From positions 1-64,000 of the forward strand of contig AJWJ01000056.1 in assembly GCA_000277445.1 (NCBI GenBank): DNA of 64,000 bases, read 5' to 3'. Below the pieces are notes generated by a model. It saw only the letters and a list, made by a program, of their open reading frames with translations, made no database searches and was not told the DNA's origin. This document shows, in pieces, positions 43,711 through 54,413 of the stretch (position 1 is its first letter; the number at the start of each line of letters is the position of its first letter). Made by a program: the position numbers and the translations under genes. This DNA comes from Polysphondylium violaceum (lineage: Eukaryota > Evosea > Eumycetozoa > Dictyosteliales > Dictyosteliaceae).

Positions 43711-43784
43711 TTATTTTGAAACAATTAAAGTAAGAGGAGGGTTTTTCTTTTTATTTTGAGTTCTTGGAAAACTATTATTATTAC

Positions 43785-43869
<85 letters not shown>

Positions 43870-44170
43870 TATATGGTTGTTTGTGTTATTAATACTATTT
43901 GGATTTTCATTTAAATTGAAATTGATATTAAATTGAGAAGTTGGGACAAAAAATGAACCATTTTTAGCTCTTAAAAATTCATTATATTTCTTTTCACTCT
44001 CAATTTCATCCTTACCAGGATTAAATATTATACTTTGAAGAGAAGCAATTTCTCTATAGAAAAGTTATTATTTTTAATTAATATTAAATTTGTTATATAG
44101 TGACCACTCGATACACATACTCGTCGATGTTTGAATTGAAATTTATAGATCTTGAAGAATTATTACCCAT
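43711..44170 (-). CDS. Small MGxxSS Asn-rich protein, 130 residues (paralogue of 29306)
   Basis: Exons 44121-44170 and 43711-44053 join in phase 2 (donor GTATGT, acceptor TTCTATAG). Product: MGNNSSRSINFNSNIDE then EIASLQSIIFNPGKDEIESE, KKYNEFLRAKNGSFFV, a long Asn run ((AAT)n near 43780-43868), then NPPLTLIVSK. Intron position, phase and the core match the gene at 29306. MGNNSSR fits the N-myristoylation consensus better than its paralogue (inference). No other domain. The function is unknown. Confidence 0.75.
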
Positions 44171-45403
44171 ATTATCACTAGAAATATTTAAGAATTAAAT
44201 AAATATATAATAATAATTATTATGCTTGTATTTTTCTGATCATAGGAATATTTTTTTCCTTTTCTTTTATAATTTATTTAAAATAGAGAATTATCAATAG
44301 AGGGAGCTGGTAAGTGATTGAAGGAGTGTGTGTGTGTGTTGAATTTTTTATCTTTTATCACTATGATTATATTGTGTGCTTCAATTTTTTTATCTTTATG
44401 AAATCATTTTATTCTCATACTCTACTCTATGGTTGTGTATAAATATCGATAGTGGGTGTAACAAAAATTAAGTGGTTGTTTTCTTTATTGTTATTTCTAT
44501 CTTTTCAAATAAAAAAAATGATTTAATAATTTCACAATGTATAAAAATTAAAAATAGTCATATTGTTATTATTACATTCCATTTTAGGAACACATTTATT
44601 CAATATGAATATATATATTCGATATGGAGATTGATTTTTTTTTTAAAAAAACGGAGTGGCAATTAATATACTGATGGAACATAAGACTGTGATAAAAAAT
44701 GAAAACAGGGTGACAAGGGACACCATACTTTTTGAAAAAAGTTGTGGGAAGTGTGATAATTTGTTTCATATCAGAAAACTTTCAATAAATCAAATATAGT
44801 AAAGTAGTATGAAAAATAAATCATATTTTTAAAAAATAATGCAGTAATTGGTTGTATGAACAAACTCTAAAATAGGCTATAGTAAAATATGAAACTACTA
44901 GGATAATAAAACAATAACAAATTGTTAAAAACCATCTTTGTCAATATCAACATCACCTACCATTAATGGTACGAAAATTTTTTACTAAAAAGTTTAAGTA
45001 ACAATGCAATTGTGGTTTATAAAATCAATATTGATGTTGGTGTTAAAACTCAATTGAAAAACTTCATTTTTTATCAAACTAACGGCCAATGAAAGAGGTT
45101 ATGTCTTGTATATTTAAAAATTATGTAAGCAACACTTTGTGTGAAAAAGAAGCTGATAAAATCACACACAATCACTATCCATTTCAGATACACACACTCA
45201 CTTGCAATCGCATCATTATCATTATCATTTTATTCCCACACATACCCTAACCCCCATCTCTACAATTTCCTAAAGAGAAAGGTGGGGAGAGGTATTTTCT
45301 ATATATTAATTATATTTATACATATTTGTTTATGTACTTAGGGAAATATAGTAATCTATTCATTAAACTTTTTCATTTCAAGTAGGCTGTACTCGAGAAA
45401 AAA
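44171..45403. promoter_or_regulatory. Intergenic upstream of family-190 member G
   Basis: It holds a GTGTGTGTGTG tract near 44327, the module copy at 44949-45020 and a C-rich block (CACACATACCCTAACCCCCA near 45237, then CTACAATTTCCTAAAG). No gene was seen. Confidence 0.45.
44949..45020. repeat. Upstream module copy 4 with perfect 14-bp palindrome
   Basis: AACATCACCTACCATTAATG then GTACGAAAATTTTTTACTAA. TACCATTAATGGTA at 44958-44971 is a perfect palindrome at the place where copies 2 and 3 have CACC..GGTG. It starts 455 bp before the ATG at 45404. Confidence 0.65.
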
Positions 45404-46096
45404 ATGGATGTAGATATGGATTCTGATTTAGATTGGTCGTCAGACGAAGAATACAAGGTAGAAGAGGAAGAAGATTATGAGGAATGGTCAGATGAGGAAT
45501 TGGAAGAAGATGATGAAAGTGAAGAGGATGAAGAAGATCTACAAAATGGAGATCAGGATTTTACCCCTTTACACTCTAGATATGAAATTTTTTTCAAAGA
45601 TGAATTTAAACATGAAAATGAAATTTTGAATGAATATATCCTATCTTTAAACGGCGATCAAGAAGATGATCATGAAGAAGAACAACTACCAGTAGATGAT
45701 TACCAAGATAAAAATATCCACAACCTTCCCTACCATATTTATAATCAAAAAGAAGCACAAGAGGATGTCTCTGATATTGCTGAAGTTATCCAACAAAATC
45801 AAGTTGTTCAACTTATAAAAATATTAGAAAGTGATCCCTATGTCCAGTTGCCAATCAATTTGATAGTTGGCCCAATATTGGATGGACACACAAACATACT
45901 CAGAGTTCTCTTTCATTACCGAAGTTTTGAAGGTTTGGTCAATGAAATTGATTTTTCCGGCTTAATGGAGGTTGTCTTGGAAAAACAAGATCCTATTCTA
46001 TTCAAATTATTCGTAAAGAACCTTTGCTCTTCTCTTTTCACAAAATTATTAAACCGATATACAAAACGTTTAAGCCAATTGAACATTCAATTATAA
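45404..46096 (+). CDS. Family-190 member G, acidic and C-terminally short, 230 residues
   Basis: Starts MDVDMDSDLDWSSDEEYKVE. The first 65 residues are mostly Asp/Glu. A linker (LPYHIYNQKEAQEDVSDIAE) precedes the family body: VIQQNQVVQLIKILESDPYV, QLPINLIVGPILDGHTNILR, VLFHYRSFEGLVNEIDFSG, LMEVVLEKQDPILFKLFV. It ends soon after SSLFTKLLNRYTKRLSQLNI. The DVSDxxEVI entry matches member A. The VDPYxFY block and C-terminal 70 residues are missing, as in member D. The very acidic head suggests nuclear or histone-like partners, but that is inference. Confidence 0.7.
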   Translation: MDVDMDSDLDWSSDEEYKVEEEEDYEEWSDEELEEDDESEEDEEDLQNGDQDFTPLHSRYEIFFKDEFKHENEILNEYILSLNGDQEDDHEEEQLPVDDYQDKNIHNLPYHIYNQKEAQEDVSDIAEVIQQNQVVQLIKILESDPYVQLPINLIVGPILDGHTNILRVLFHYRSFEGLVNEIDFSGLMEVVLEKQDPILFKLFVKNLCSSLFTKLLNRYTKRLSQLNIQL

Positions 46097-46899
46097 TCTG
46101 CACGAAATCAGAGGTAGATGAAAATATATCATATCCGCCTGTAAATAACCCACCTTAAATCTGAAACCAACACTCCGGTATCTGTCATGGCCAGAATATT
46201 GAGTGTGTTTAATTAAAACTACTCTTATTAGTTTCTATTTGTTTGATTTTCAATGATATTTTAAAAAATAAATAGTAAATCAAGTTTAAATATTACAAAA
46301 AAGAATGAGGAGTTTCTAAATTTAGAATCTTTCGGCTCCTTAGGTTTCAAATATATTTAATCGTTGTATTTGTACATTCCTATAATCTTAATCATAGCTG
46401 TACTTGTTGAGGGTTCGATATTATTTTGATTTCCTCCACTTGATCATCATTGAAAATTTGAAAAAAAATGAGAATTTCTGTTATTTTTTTTTTTTTATTT
46501 TTGTTTTTTCAAAAATTTTGTTCACTATTTTTTAAAAAAAATCTCTTCCCAATGTTAATAATATTATTTCAATAGTTCTTGTGAGTTGTTGGGTGAGTAA
46601 AATAAAAGATGCAGAGAAAGTTCAAGCAATATTTATAAAGAGATGTGGTGTCTCACAAATCTAGTTTTTTTGTGGTGGTGTAAAAACTGATTGGGCACAA
46701 CGGGTTGGGGGGGCTTTTTTTTTTAAAAAAAAATAAAATGAAATTTAGGGGGCTTGATTGCCATATTAGTATTTTCTTTTGGGCAACACAACATGATTGA
46801 ACAGATTGTAGATTCATAAAAAAAAAGATTGGTTGATATAGAGGAGCACTCATTGATTTTGTTTCGCATTTAGCCTAGCAAATCAAAACTACATCACAT
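46097..46899. other. Intergenic, no gene seen
   Basis: AT-rich, with T/A runs near 46485-46545 and 46720 and GTTGGGGGGGC near 46703. GTGGTGTCTCACAAATC lies near 46645. No coding frame is supported. Confidence 0.35.
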
Positions 46900-47362
46900 A
46901 TGATCAATATTAACTACAACACAAATAACATGGCCGTAGGTAGTATGGGTATGGGAGGAAGTGGTTCAATTGAATATAGCTCACATAATAATAGCTCTTA
47001 TCCATTGAATCACAGTAGTGTGGGTCTGATGAAAAGCACACAAACCAGTGATCCACTAACAAGATCTTTGATCAGTCAATTAAATATAAATTCTACTCTG
47101 TTAGAGAACAATAGTAGCAGTGTTCTTGGTGGACCACACCCTAATCGTAGACCTTTTTCTAGTGCACATAATGCTTCAACATTGTCATCTTTACACGGTC
47201 ACTTTAATAATAACCCTATAGGATCTCCACCAAATTTACAAACAACTACATCACCTCTTAATCAACCAATGTGGCCAAACTCATCAACCCTTAATCCTAT
47301 TATTGGTGGTGGTATGAATAATTATAATAACTCTGCACCATTGGGAAATGGTTTGAATACTT

Positions 47363-47421
<59 letters not shown>

Positions 47422-48927
47422 CATATTAGTAGTAATAATAATAATTATAACAATAGCAATAGAAATAATTTTAATAATAATTATAATAACAATAATATTA
47501 ATAACAATAATACCAGTAGTTATAAACATAACCATAATAATAGCAATAATAATATTAATAATCATAATCTTAATCATATGAGCAACAACAATAATAATAA
47601 CAATCCACACCAACAAAGAACTTTTTATCAACATAAACAAAATTACATTGATATATCACAACAAAAATCACAACCATTACCAATACATAATCAATATAAT
47701 AATCACAATAGCGATAATTTTTCTCAATCAAATCTAGATTCATCATTAAACAATAATACTACACCACAACAACAATATCAACAACAACATCAATACCAAG
47801 AACATCAACTACAATATCAACAACATCAATATCAATATCAAGAACATCAACATCAACAACATCGATCCATATCATCTTTATGGGCCATTAAAAACGATAA
47901 TGATGAAGATTTTTCAGATTTAGATTTCAGCTTTTTATTCAAAGACACACCTCCAACTCTAAATGAGCCAGAGAAAAGAGCATATTGGTTTGAGCATATA
48001 AAGTGCAAACGATTACAATTAGATTTTGATTTGAAAATTAGATTATTGTCAATTGGTATGAAAGAGAGAAACAAGAGATTAGATTTCACCGATAACAAAC
48101 TATCTTTCACTGATCGACGCCACTTGGAACAAGTTGATCAACATACCCAAATATTTGAACCAGATGATTTTTTATATAAAGAAAATGAAAGCAATAGAAA
48201 TTTGTGTAAACATTTTATCATTAGTTTCAGAGACACACCATCTAGATCATTGTTTGTCAATTGTTTTGATCCATTGGAGGAAAAGGAATTTAGTATGATT
48301 TTTTCTGTTTATGGCCAAGTACAGACAATTTTATGGAGCACTAAACACAAGACATTTGCCATTGTGACTTATTATGATATCCGAGCGTCAACTCTAGCAT
48401 TCAGAGATTTAAGAACAATTGGGATATTCAATGTTCACTATTGTATTCCAAAGGACCAAAATGATTTGGGTACTCTTTTGCTGTTCAATTTGGACCGATC
48501 CGTTAGTACTTTTGTACTGATGCAATTGTTTTGTAGATTTGGTCTCATCAAAGACATTAGAGAAGCACCAAATAATCAACACTTTAGATTTATAGAATTC
48601 TATGACATTAGAGATGCTCATGTCTGTCTTAAAATTGTCAACAAAATGGATTTGTCCTCCAAACAATTAAGAATTCAACACTCTCTTTATGGTGGCTCCA
48701 ACAAACAAGTGTCTCGAAATTCTTTTTTTGAATTGGATTTAACTGCCAATGATGCCACCATTTTCACCAAATTAATTCGTCTTATTCATGGTACAAAAAG
48801 ATCTAAAAAACTTACACAGGTAAAAGATTTTTTCCTTGAATCTATTTTAAATTATCAAGAGATTTTAACACTATCAACTCCAACAACATCAATAGATTAT
48901 GGTTTGGATGACAAGAATAATATTTAA
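46900..48927 (+). CDS. Mei2-like protein with RRM1-RRM2 only, 675 residues
   Basis: A single frame starts MININYNTNNMAVGSMGMGG. The first 330 residues are Asn/Ser/Gln-rich with words shared with the gene at 51530 (SSVxxM, TSDP..RSxIS, GPHP). A conserved lead-in (FKDTPPTLNEPEKRAYWFE) comes first. RRM1 near 443-515 follows: TPSRSLFVNCFDPLEE, FAIVTYYDIRASTLAFRDL, HYCIPKDQNDLGTLLLFNLD. RRM2 near 523-605: GLIKDIREAPNNQHFRFIEF, YDIRDAHVCLKIVNKM. YYDIR, Y.IPK and FIEFYDIR are Mei2 hallmarks. The C-terminal Mei2 RRM is absent. GTAAAAG near 48821 could be a donor, so the last 35 residues are less certain. It probably binds RNA. Confidence 0.87.
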
Positions 48928-49197
48928 ACTTTATCGTTGTATCTGACCGAAATGCAAGTTGCATAAATCGAGATAGATAGTATGTAGTTGACCAAGAGAA
49001 TATAGTCACTGATTTTATTTTCTCATATGAATAACAGTATACTATCAATCATAAATAAAGAATATTTACTAGAGCGTAATCCTTAAAAGCAGATTTTGTT
49101 TGTATTACTATTTTAGAATTTTTTAAAAAGATAAAAATTAGAGTGAAATTTGTCTGGGATTTGATGGAGAAGATGATAATAGCATCATTCAAATGTT

Positions 49198-49235
49198 TCA
49201 ATTTTTGTTTTTACTATTAGTGCCCTTTGAACTAC

Positions 49236-49310
<75 letters not shown>

Positions 49311-50435
49311 ATTCTTTTTTAATTTTACCAAGAGTTTTATCATTGGATGTTAGATCCAAATGAACAGAAGCAGATTGGGACAATTGTTTGTTGGAACTAC
49401 CATATTTGGAGAATGAAATTTTTAATGTTTGGCCAAAATAATCAGTATTGTTGATATATTTAAGAGCAGCGGCTGCATCTCTGGAGCTATAGAACTCAAT
49501 GAATTTGTTAACAGATGATTCTCTAAAATCTTTAATTTCACCAAATCTCCCAAACATTTTTAGCAGTAGATCGATATTGGTAGATGGATCCAAATTGAAA
49601 ACCACAAGAGTACCCAAATCATTTTGATTTTTTGGAATACAATATTGAGCTTTGAGTCGAGGCTTCTCTATCGCGGATAGTTCTTCCAATGCTTCAATTG
49701 AGCTTCTGATATCATAGTAGGTCACAATAACGAATCCCATATTTATACAGCCAGATAAAATATCTTCTACTTCACCATAGGTAGAAAACATGCTCATCAA
49801 TTTCTCTTTTTTGGTTGGATCAACCCCATTGATAAACAACGATCTAGATGGGGTATCTTTATGGCTAATGATAAAAGTTTTAGATAAATTAACATTACTT
49901 TCTTTGATAATTGGATTATGTTGATTAGGTCCTGGTTTTTGAGAGTATTTATTAATTTTGTCTAGAAAACCTAGTTGTTGTTTTCTACATTCTACATATT
50001 CAAACCAAAGTGATCTTTTATCTGGCTCTATTTCAGATGGAGGTGTCTCATGAAACAAAAAACTGATATCTGAATCAATTTGATTTTTATTATCATTATT
50101 TACCCATAAGCTGGATATAGACTGATGTTGTTGTTGTTGTAAATTAGGTTTGGATGATGGTGATGAATGCTCAAATGTAGAATCTGGATTTGATAAGAAA
50201 AAATTAAGGTTAAATAATGACTGTCTATTTAAGTACTTGGTAAAAAAGGAGTCATTATTTTCAAACTCATTTTGATTTTGTTGGCCATGTTGTGGATATG
50301 TATTTAAATAATCATAATAACTGTGATTAATGTTATGATAATTATTATTGTTATTATTGTAATCACTATAATTATAAAAACTATTATTGTTTCTGGATGG
50401 TATATAGTTTATACTATTATTGATTGGTGAATAAC

Positions 50436-50526
<91 letters not shown>

Positions 50527-50856
50527 ACTATTTGGTCCAGAAAATTGATGAATACTCTCCCCATAGTATGGCAAGTTTGGTAACATTTGTTGATTTAGAG
50601 GTGGAAATGAGAGTGCATAGTTTTGTAAATTCTCCATTGGATAACTATAATGATTTCTAAATTGACAGTTTAAAGATGGTGGAAATCCCAACATTGGATG
50701 AGGGAGAGGAGGTGAAATTGGTGGAGTAAATGCTTGTAAGTTGGACATTAGCGGATTACTAAAAGGATTGTAATATTGGTCATTTAAAGATGTTGGTAAG
50801 GGCGGCGCACCAGCCTTAAGAAAGACACTAGCAGGGTATTGATATTGCTCAAACAT
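49198..50856 (-). CDS. Mei2-like protein with RRM1-RRM2 only, 552 residues
   Basis: The N-terminus is Pro/Asn-rich (FTPPISPPLPHPML) with a long Asn run ((AAT)n near 50440-50523). The lead-in HETPPSEIEPDKRSLWFEYV precedes RRM1 near 335-408 (TPSRSLFINGVDPTKKEKLM, FVIVTYYDIRSSIEALEEL, QYCIPKNQNDLGTLVVFNLD) and RRM2 near 415-490 (FGRFGEIKDFRESSVNKFIE, FYSSRDAAAALKYI). A short SVHLDLTSNDKTLG word, shared with both neighbours, leads to a poly-Asn tail and SSSKGTNSKNKN. No Mei2 C-terminal RRM. It is arranged tail-to-tail with the gene at 46900 and head-to-tail with that at 51530, pointing to tandem duplication with inversion. Confidence 0.87.
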
Positions 50857-51529
50857 TATACTGTATTAAAATTATGAGTATTAATATTATTAGTATTAGT
50901 ATTTTTATATGTGTGTTTATACCTTTTGAAAGATTTTCACAATGAACAAAAATAAAAAACTTGAACACCTTTGTGTGTATTAACATCTTTTGTTATGATA
51001 AAATTTTGATAGTGGGTTTTGGTGTGTGAGGGTGATAAAAATAGAAATGTGGTGGAGGGGTATTGAAATTTTTTAAAAAACAAATACTTTTGAAGTTTTG
51101 AAATCCCAAAGTAGAAACTGATTGGGAGATTGCCTCATACACATATGAAAATAACCCTAATCTAAATTTAGTATTCTATTTATATAAACATAAATTAAAG
51201 TAGGTAAGTGATAAAAGTACTTAATTTCTTAGGTGTAAAATTTCAATACAATAGAGAGTTGTCTTTCCACAATGAACATAGAGAGAAATAGAAATTCTTT
51301 TTTTATTTAATTTAAAAGTTTTCAATAGCATGAATTTCAAAATATTTATTTCTATCCAATAAAAGTTATAAAGTTGAAATTTCAAGTGGCATCTGTAACT
51401 TTTGTAGCAGGTCTATTTTATTGTTAAAAAATGAAAAACTTTGATATTTACAGGAAATTGCTAGTATTTTTATCAATCAACTATTACTATGGTAAATATT
51501 TAAGATGAAGATGAAAATAGAGAAAAAGA
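50857..51529. other. Intergenic between Mei2-like genes
   Basis: TTAGTATTAGTATT repeats near 50884 and a GGTGTGTGAGGGTG G-rich word near 51020. I looked downstream of the 51530 gene stop for a remnant of the Mei2 C-terminal RRM and saw none. No gene was seen. Confidence 0.4.
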
Positions 51530-52878
51530 TTAAGACGAAGATGATGTTGATGAAGATGAAGACGACAATCCTTCAGCATCATTTAAATCCGATCCACTCG
51601 AAGATAAACCATCATTATCATCATAAATTTGACTAATAGTGTTTTTACTACTATTTCTATTGTTCGATTTCTTTGAACTATTCTTACTATTGGAACTCTT
51701 TGAGTTATTATATCTATTGGTACCTTTTGATTGGCTATTAATATGAATATTGTATAATTGGGTGGAAAGGGTTTCATCATTGGCAGTTAAATCCAATTCA
51801 GCAGAAGCATTTTGACATACTTGTTTATTGGAACCGCCGTAATGAGAGTAATGAACTCTTATTTTTTTGCCACACAACTCCATTAGGTGGACAATTTTAA
51901 GAGGGGCTTTGGCACTTTTGATGTCATAATATTCAATAAATTTTTGAAGATCGCTTTTATCTGTTGATCCTCTGATTTCTTTGATTTGGCCAAATCCCCT
52001 AAACAACGTATCCAAGACACTGTTACTGATGGATGGATCCAAATTGAATATCGAAAGCGTACCTATATCATCTTGATCCTTTGGAATACAATAGTGAACC
52101 TTTAATTTTCCTTTTGTATCAGTTTGTAGCTTTCTAAAAGCCTTATTTGAATCTCTAATATCGTAATAGGTTACAATGACAAATTCCTTATGTATACAAC
52201 CCGATAAAATTGTCTGTACTTTGCCATATGGAGAAAACATTATATTTAATACATCTTCATTGGTGTTTGGATCAATACCCTTGACAAACAGTGATCTAGA
52301 TGGAGTGTCTCTAAAACTAATGATAAAAACTTTACAAAAGTTCGCTTTATCTTTATAAACAAAATCATTTGGACTGAGAGTTAGCTGGTCAAGATGTTGA
52401 GAAATTTGTTTTAAATGATCGAGATTTGTTTTGGTAGGCGTCTCCTGGGTTCTATTTCCATGATTATTTGCCCAAGATCTAATTTTGGCACTAAAATCTT
52501 GTTGTTGTTGTCTACATTTTGTGTATTCATCCCAAAGCGAACTTTTTTCTGGATCATTAGGGGGTGTATTTTGAAATAAAAAATTGACATCAAATGAATC
52601 ATCCTGAATATTATTATTATTACCAACTATCCATAAAGTTGATATAGAGTGAGGTCTTTGTTGTAGTTGTTGTATTTCCTCTTGTATTTGCACTTGTACT
52701 TGTTGTTGTATTTTCTGTTGTATTTGTAAATATTTATTATATTTTTTATATTGTTTATATTGTTTATATTGTTGTTCATATTGTTGTTGTTGCTCATATT
52801 GTTGTTGTTGATATTGTTGCTGATATTGTCCATATTGTTGATGATATTGTTGCTGATGTTGTCCATATTGTTGTTGAT

Positions 52879-52910
<32 letters not shown>

Positions 52911-53692
52911 GTAGTATTATTAGTTGAATAGGATCGTTGAGGAAAATTGTGGATATTGAGATTATTAAAATAATTCAAAAGTGATTCTTCTTGTATATGG
53001 TTATTAAAAGGGACGTTACCATTTTGTTGGTTAAATTGATTAGCTACTCTTTGCTGTTGAAATGGATAATTATTATTATTATTACTATTATTATTATTAT
53101 TATTATTATTATCATAATTATTATAATTATTATTGTTATTGTTAGAAAAATCATTCAAACTATTTGGAGAGTTTATAAAATTATTGTTTTGTAATGAGAC
53201 ATTATTATAAGCATCTGTGCTATTACGACCACTATAATTGGGTCTGTAATTAGTAGTTCTAAATATTGGTGAGTGTGTAGTTTGATTGAGAGGTGGTGAC
53301 ACCGGTGGAGTAGTTGATTGTGAATTTGACAATGGTGGAGAACGAAGTGAATATGTATTATTAAATTCATCAGCTGATAAAGATTTTGACAATGATAGAC
53401 CACCCGCACCAAGAAAAAAACTAGCACTGTCAGGATGGGGGCCGCTTGGAATATAGTTGCTATTGTTGTCCTCTTTAAAGACAGTAGAATTCTCATATAA
53501 ATCACTGATTGGGGATCTTTCTGCAGGATCACTGGTTGGAGTCATAAAATTCATTCTAGCCACACTACTGTTTATCAATGGATAATAGCTAAGATATGTG
53601 CCACTATCTTGAATTGTTGAGCTACTTCCACCCATACCACTAATCATATGGCTTTTATAGGTTTTAAAGTTATTAGAGTAATTAAGCATCAT
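51530..53692 (-). CDS. Mei2-like protein with RRM1-RRM2 only, 720 residues
   Basis: Starts MMLNYSNNFKTYKSHMISGM. A long Asn/Gln-rich N-terminal half includes a Gln/Tyr tract (QQQYQQQYGQHQQQYHQQYG). The lead-in FQNTPPNDPEKSSLWDEYTK precedes RRM1 near 464-535 (TPSRSLFVKGIDPNTNEDVL, FVIVTYYDIRDSNKAFRKL, HYCIPKDQDDIGTLSIFNLD) and RRM2 near 544-620 (FGQIKEIRGSTDKSDLQKFI, EYYDIKSAKAPLKIV). The tail carries SKGTNRYNNSKSSNSKNSSK and IYDDNDGLSSSGSDLNDAEG, which matches the linker before the lone Mei2 RRM of the 26412 gene. Here the protein ends in poly-Ser right after it. So it looks like the front part of a Mei2 protein. It probably binds RNA. Confidence 0.87.
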
Positions 53693-54413
53693 ATAGAATA
53701 TTTTATGTAATTGTGTAGTTGATCAGAAGTAGTATATTACTCACTGATTCTATTTATTATTATTATTGAAACAAAATAAATACATCTACTACCAATCAAC
53801 TACTAGCAAACACTTTCCTTCATTTTTTTCAAATTCATTATGAATCTAAGATTTGAATCTGATGTTGGTGTTGTGGGTGTACCCCTATTGTGTTTTCTAT
53901 TATAGCTTCTTCCCCCATTTCACTAAATCTATTTTGAGAAATTATTTTTGAAAAAAACCACCATCAGCCACACAATTTATCAAAAAAAAAAAATAATTCA
54001 CCCACTATCTATTGCAATAGATTGAAATAAAATGATAGAGTGAATAAATAGAACAAAATGAAACTGTGTTACTAAATAGTGGGTTTACATCATTACAACT
54101 TCAAAAACAAGTAGATTAATTAAAAGAAAAGAGAAAAAAAAATCATTTTTATGCAAAGCATATTATGAGGTGCACCAAAAAATGATGAAAAATGAATTAA
54201 AAAAAAATAAAAAGTTCATGAGCCTCGTTTGCCACATTAAAAACTATGTCTTTTTTTCTTTTTTTAATTTCAGAAATGATAAAGAACTTTATTGGTGATC
54301 ACTTTTCTTTGTACCTATAGGATTAAATCAGCCAATTGTAGCTTATCTTTTTTTAAATTTACAAAGATACCAATAATCGGAATAGTAATAATGTAAATAA
54401 TAGTATAGATTAG
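53693..54413. promoter_or_regulatory. Upstream region of the Mei2-like gene at 51530
   Basis: GTTGATCAG and TATATTACTCACTGATTCTA at about 53718-53750 match elements near 39537 and 41871. Read on the minus strand, GTGAGTAATATAC could also be a 5' leader intron donor. A runs near 53978. No gene was seen. Confidence 0.4.
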
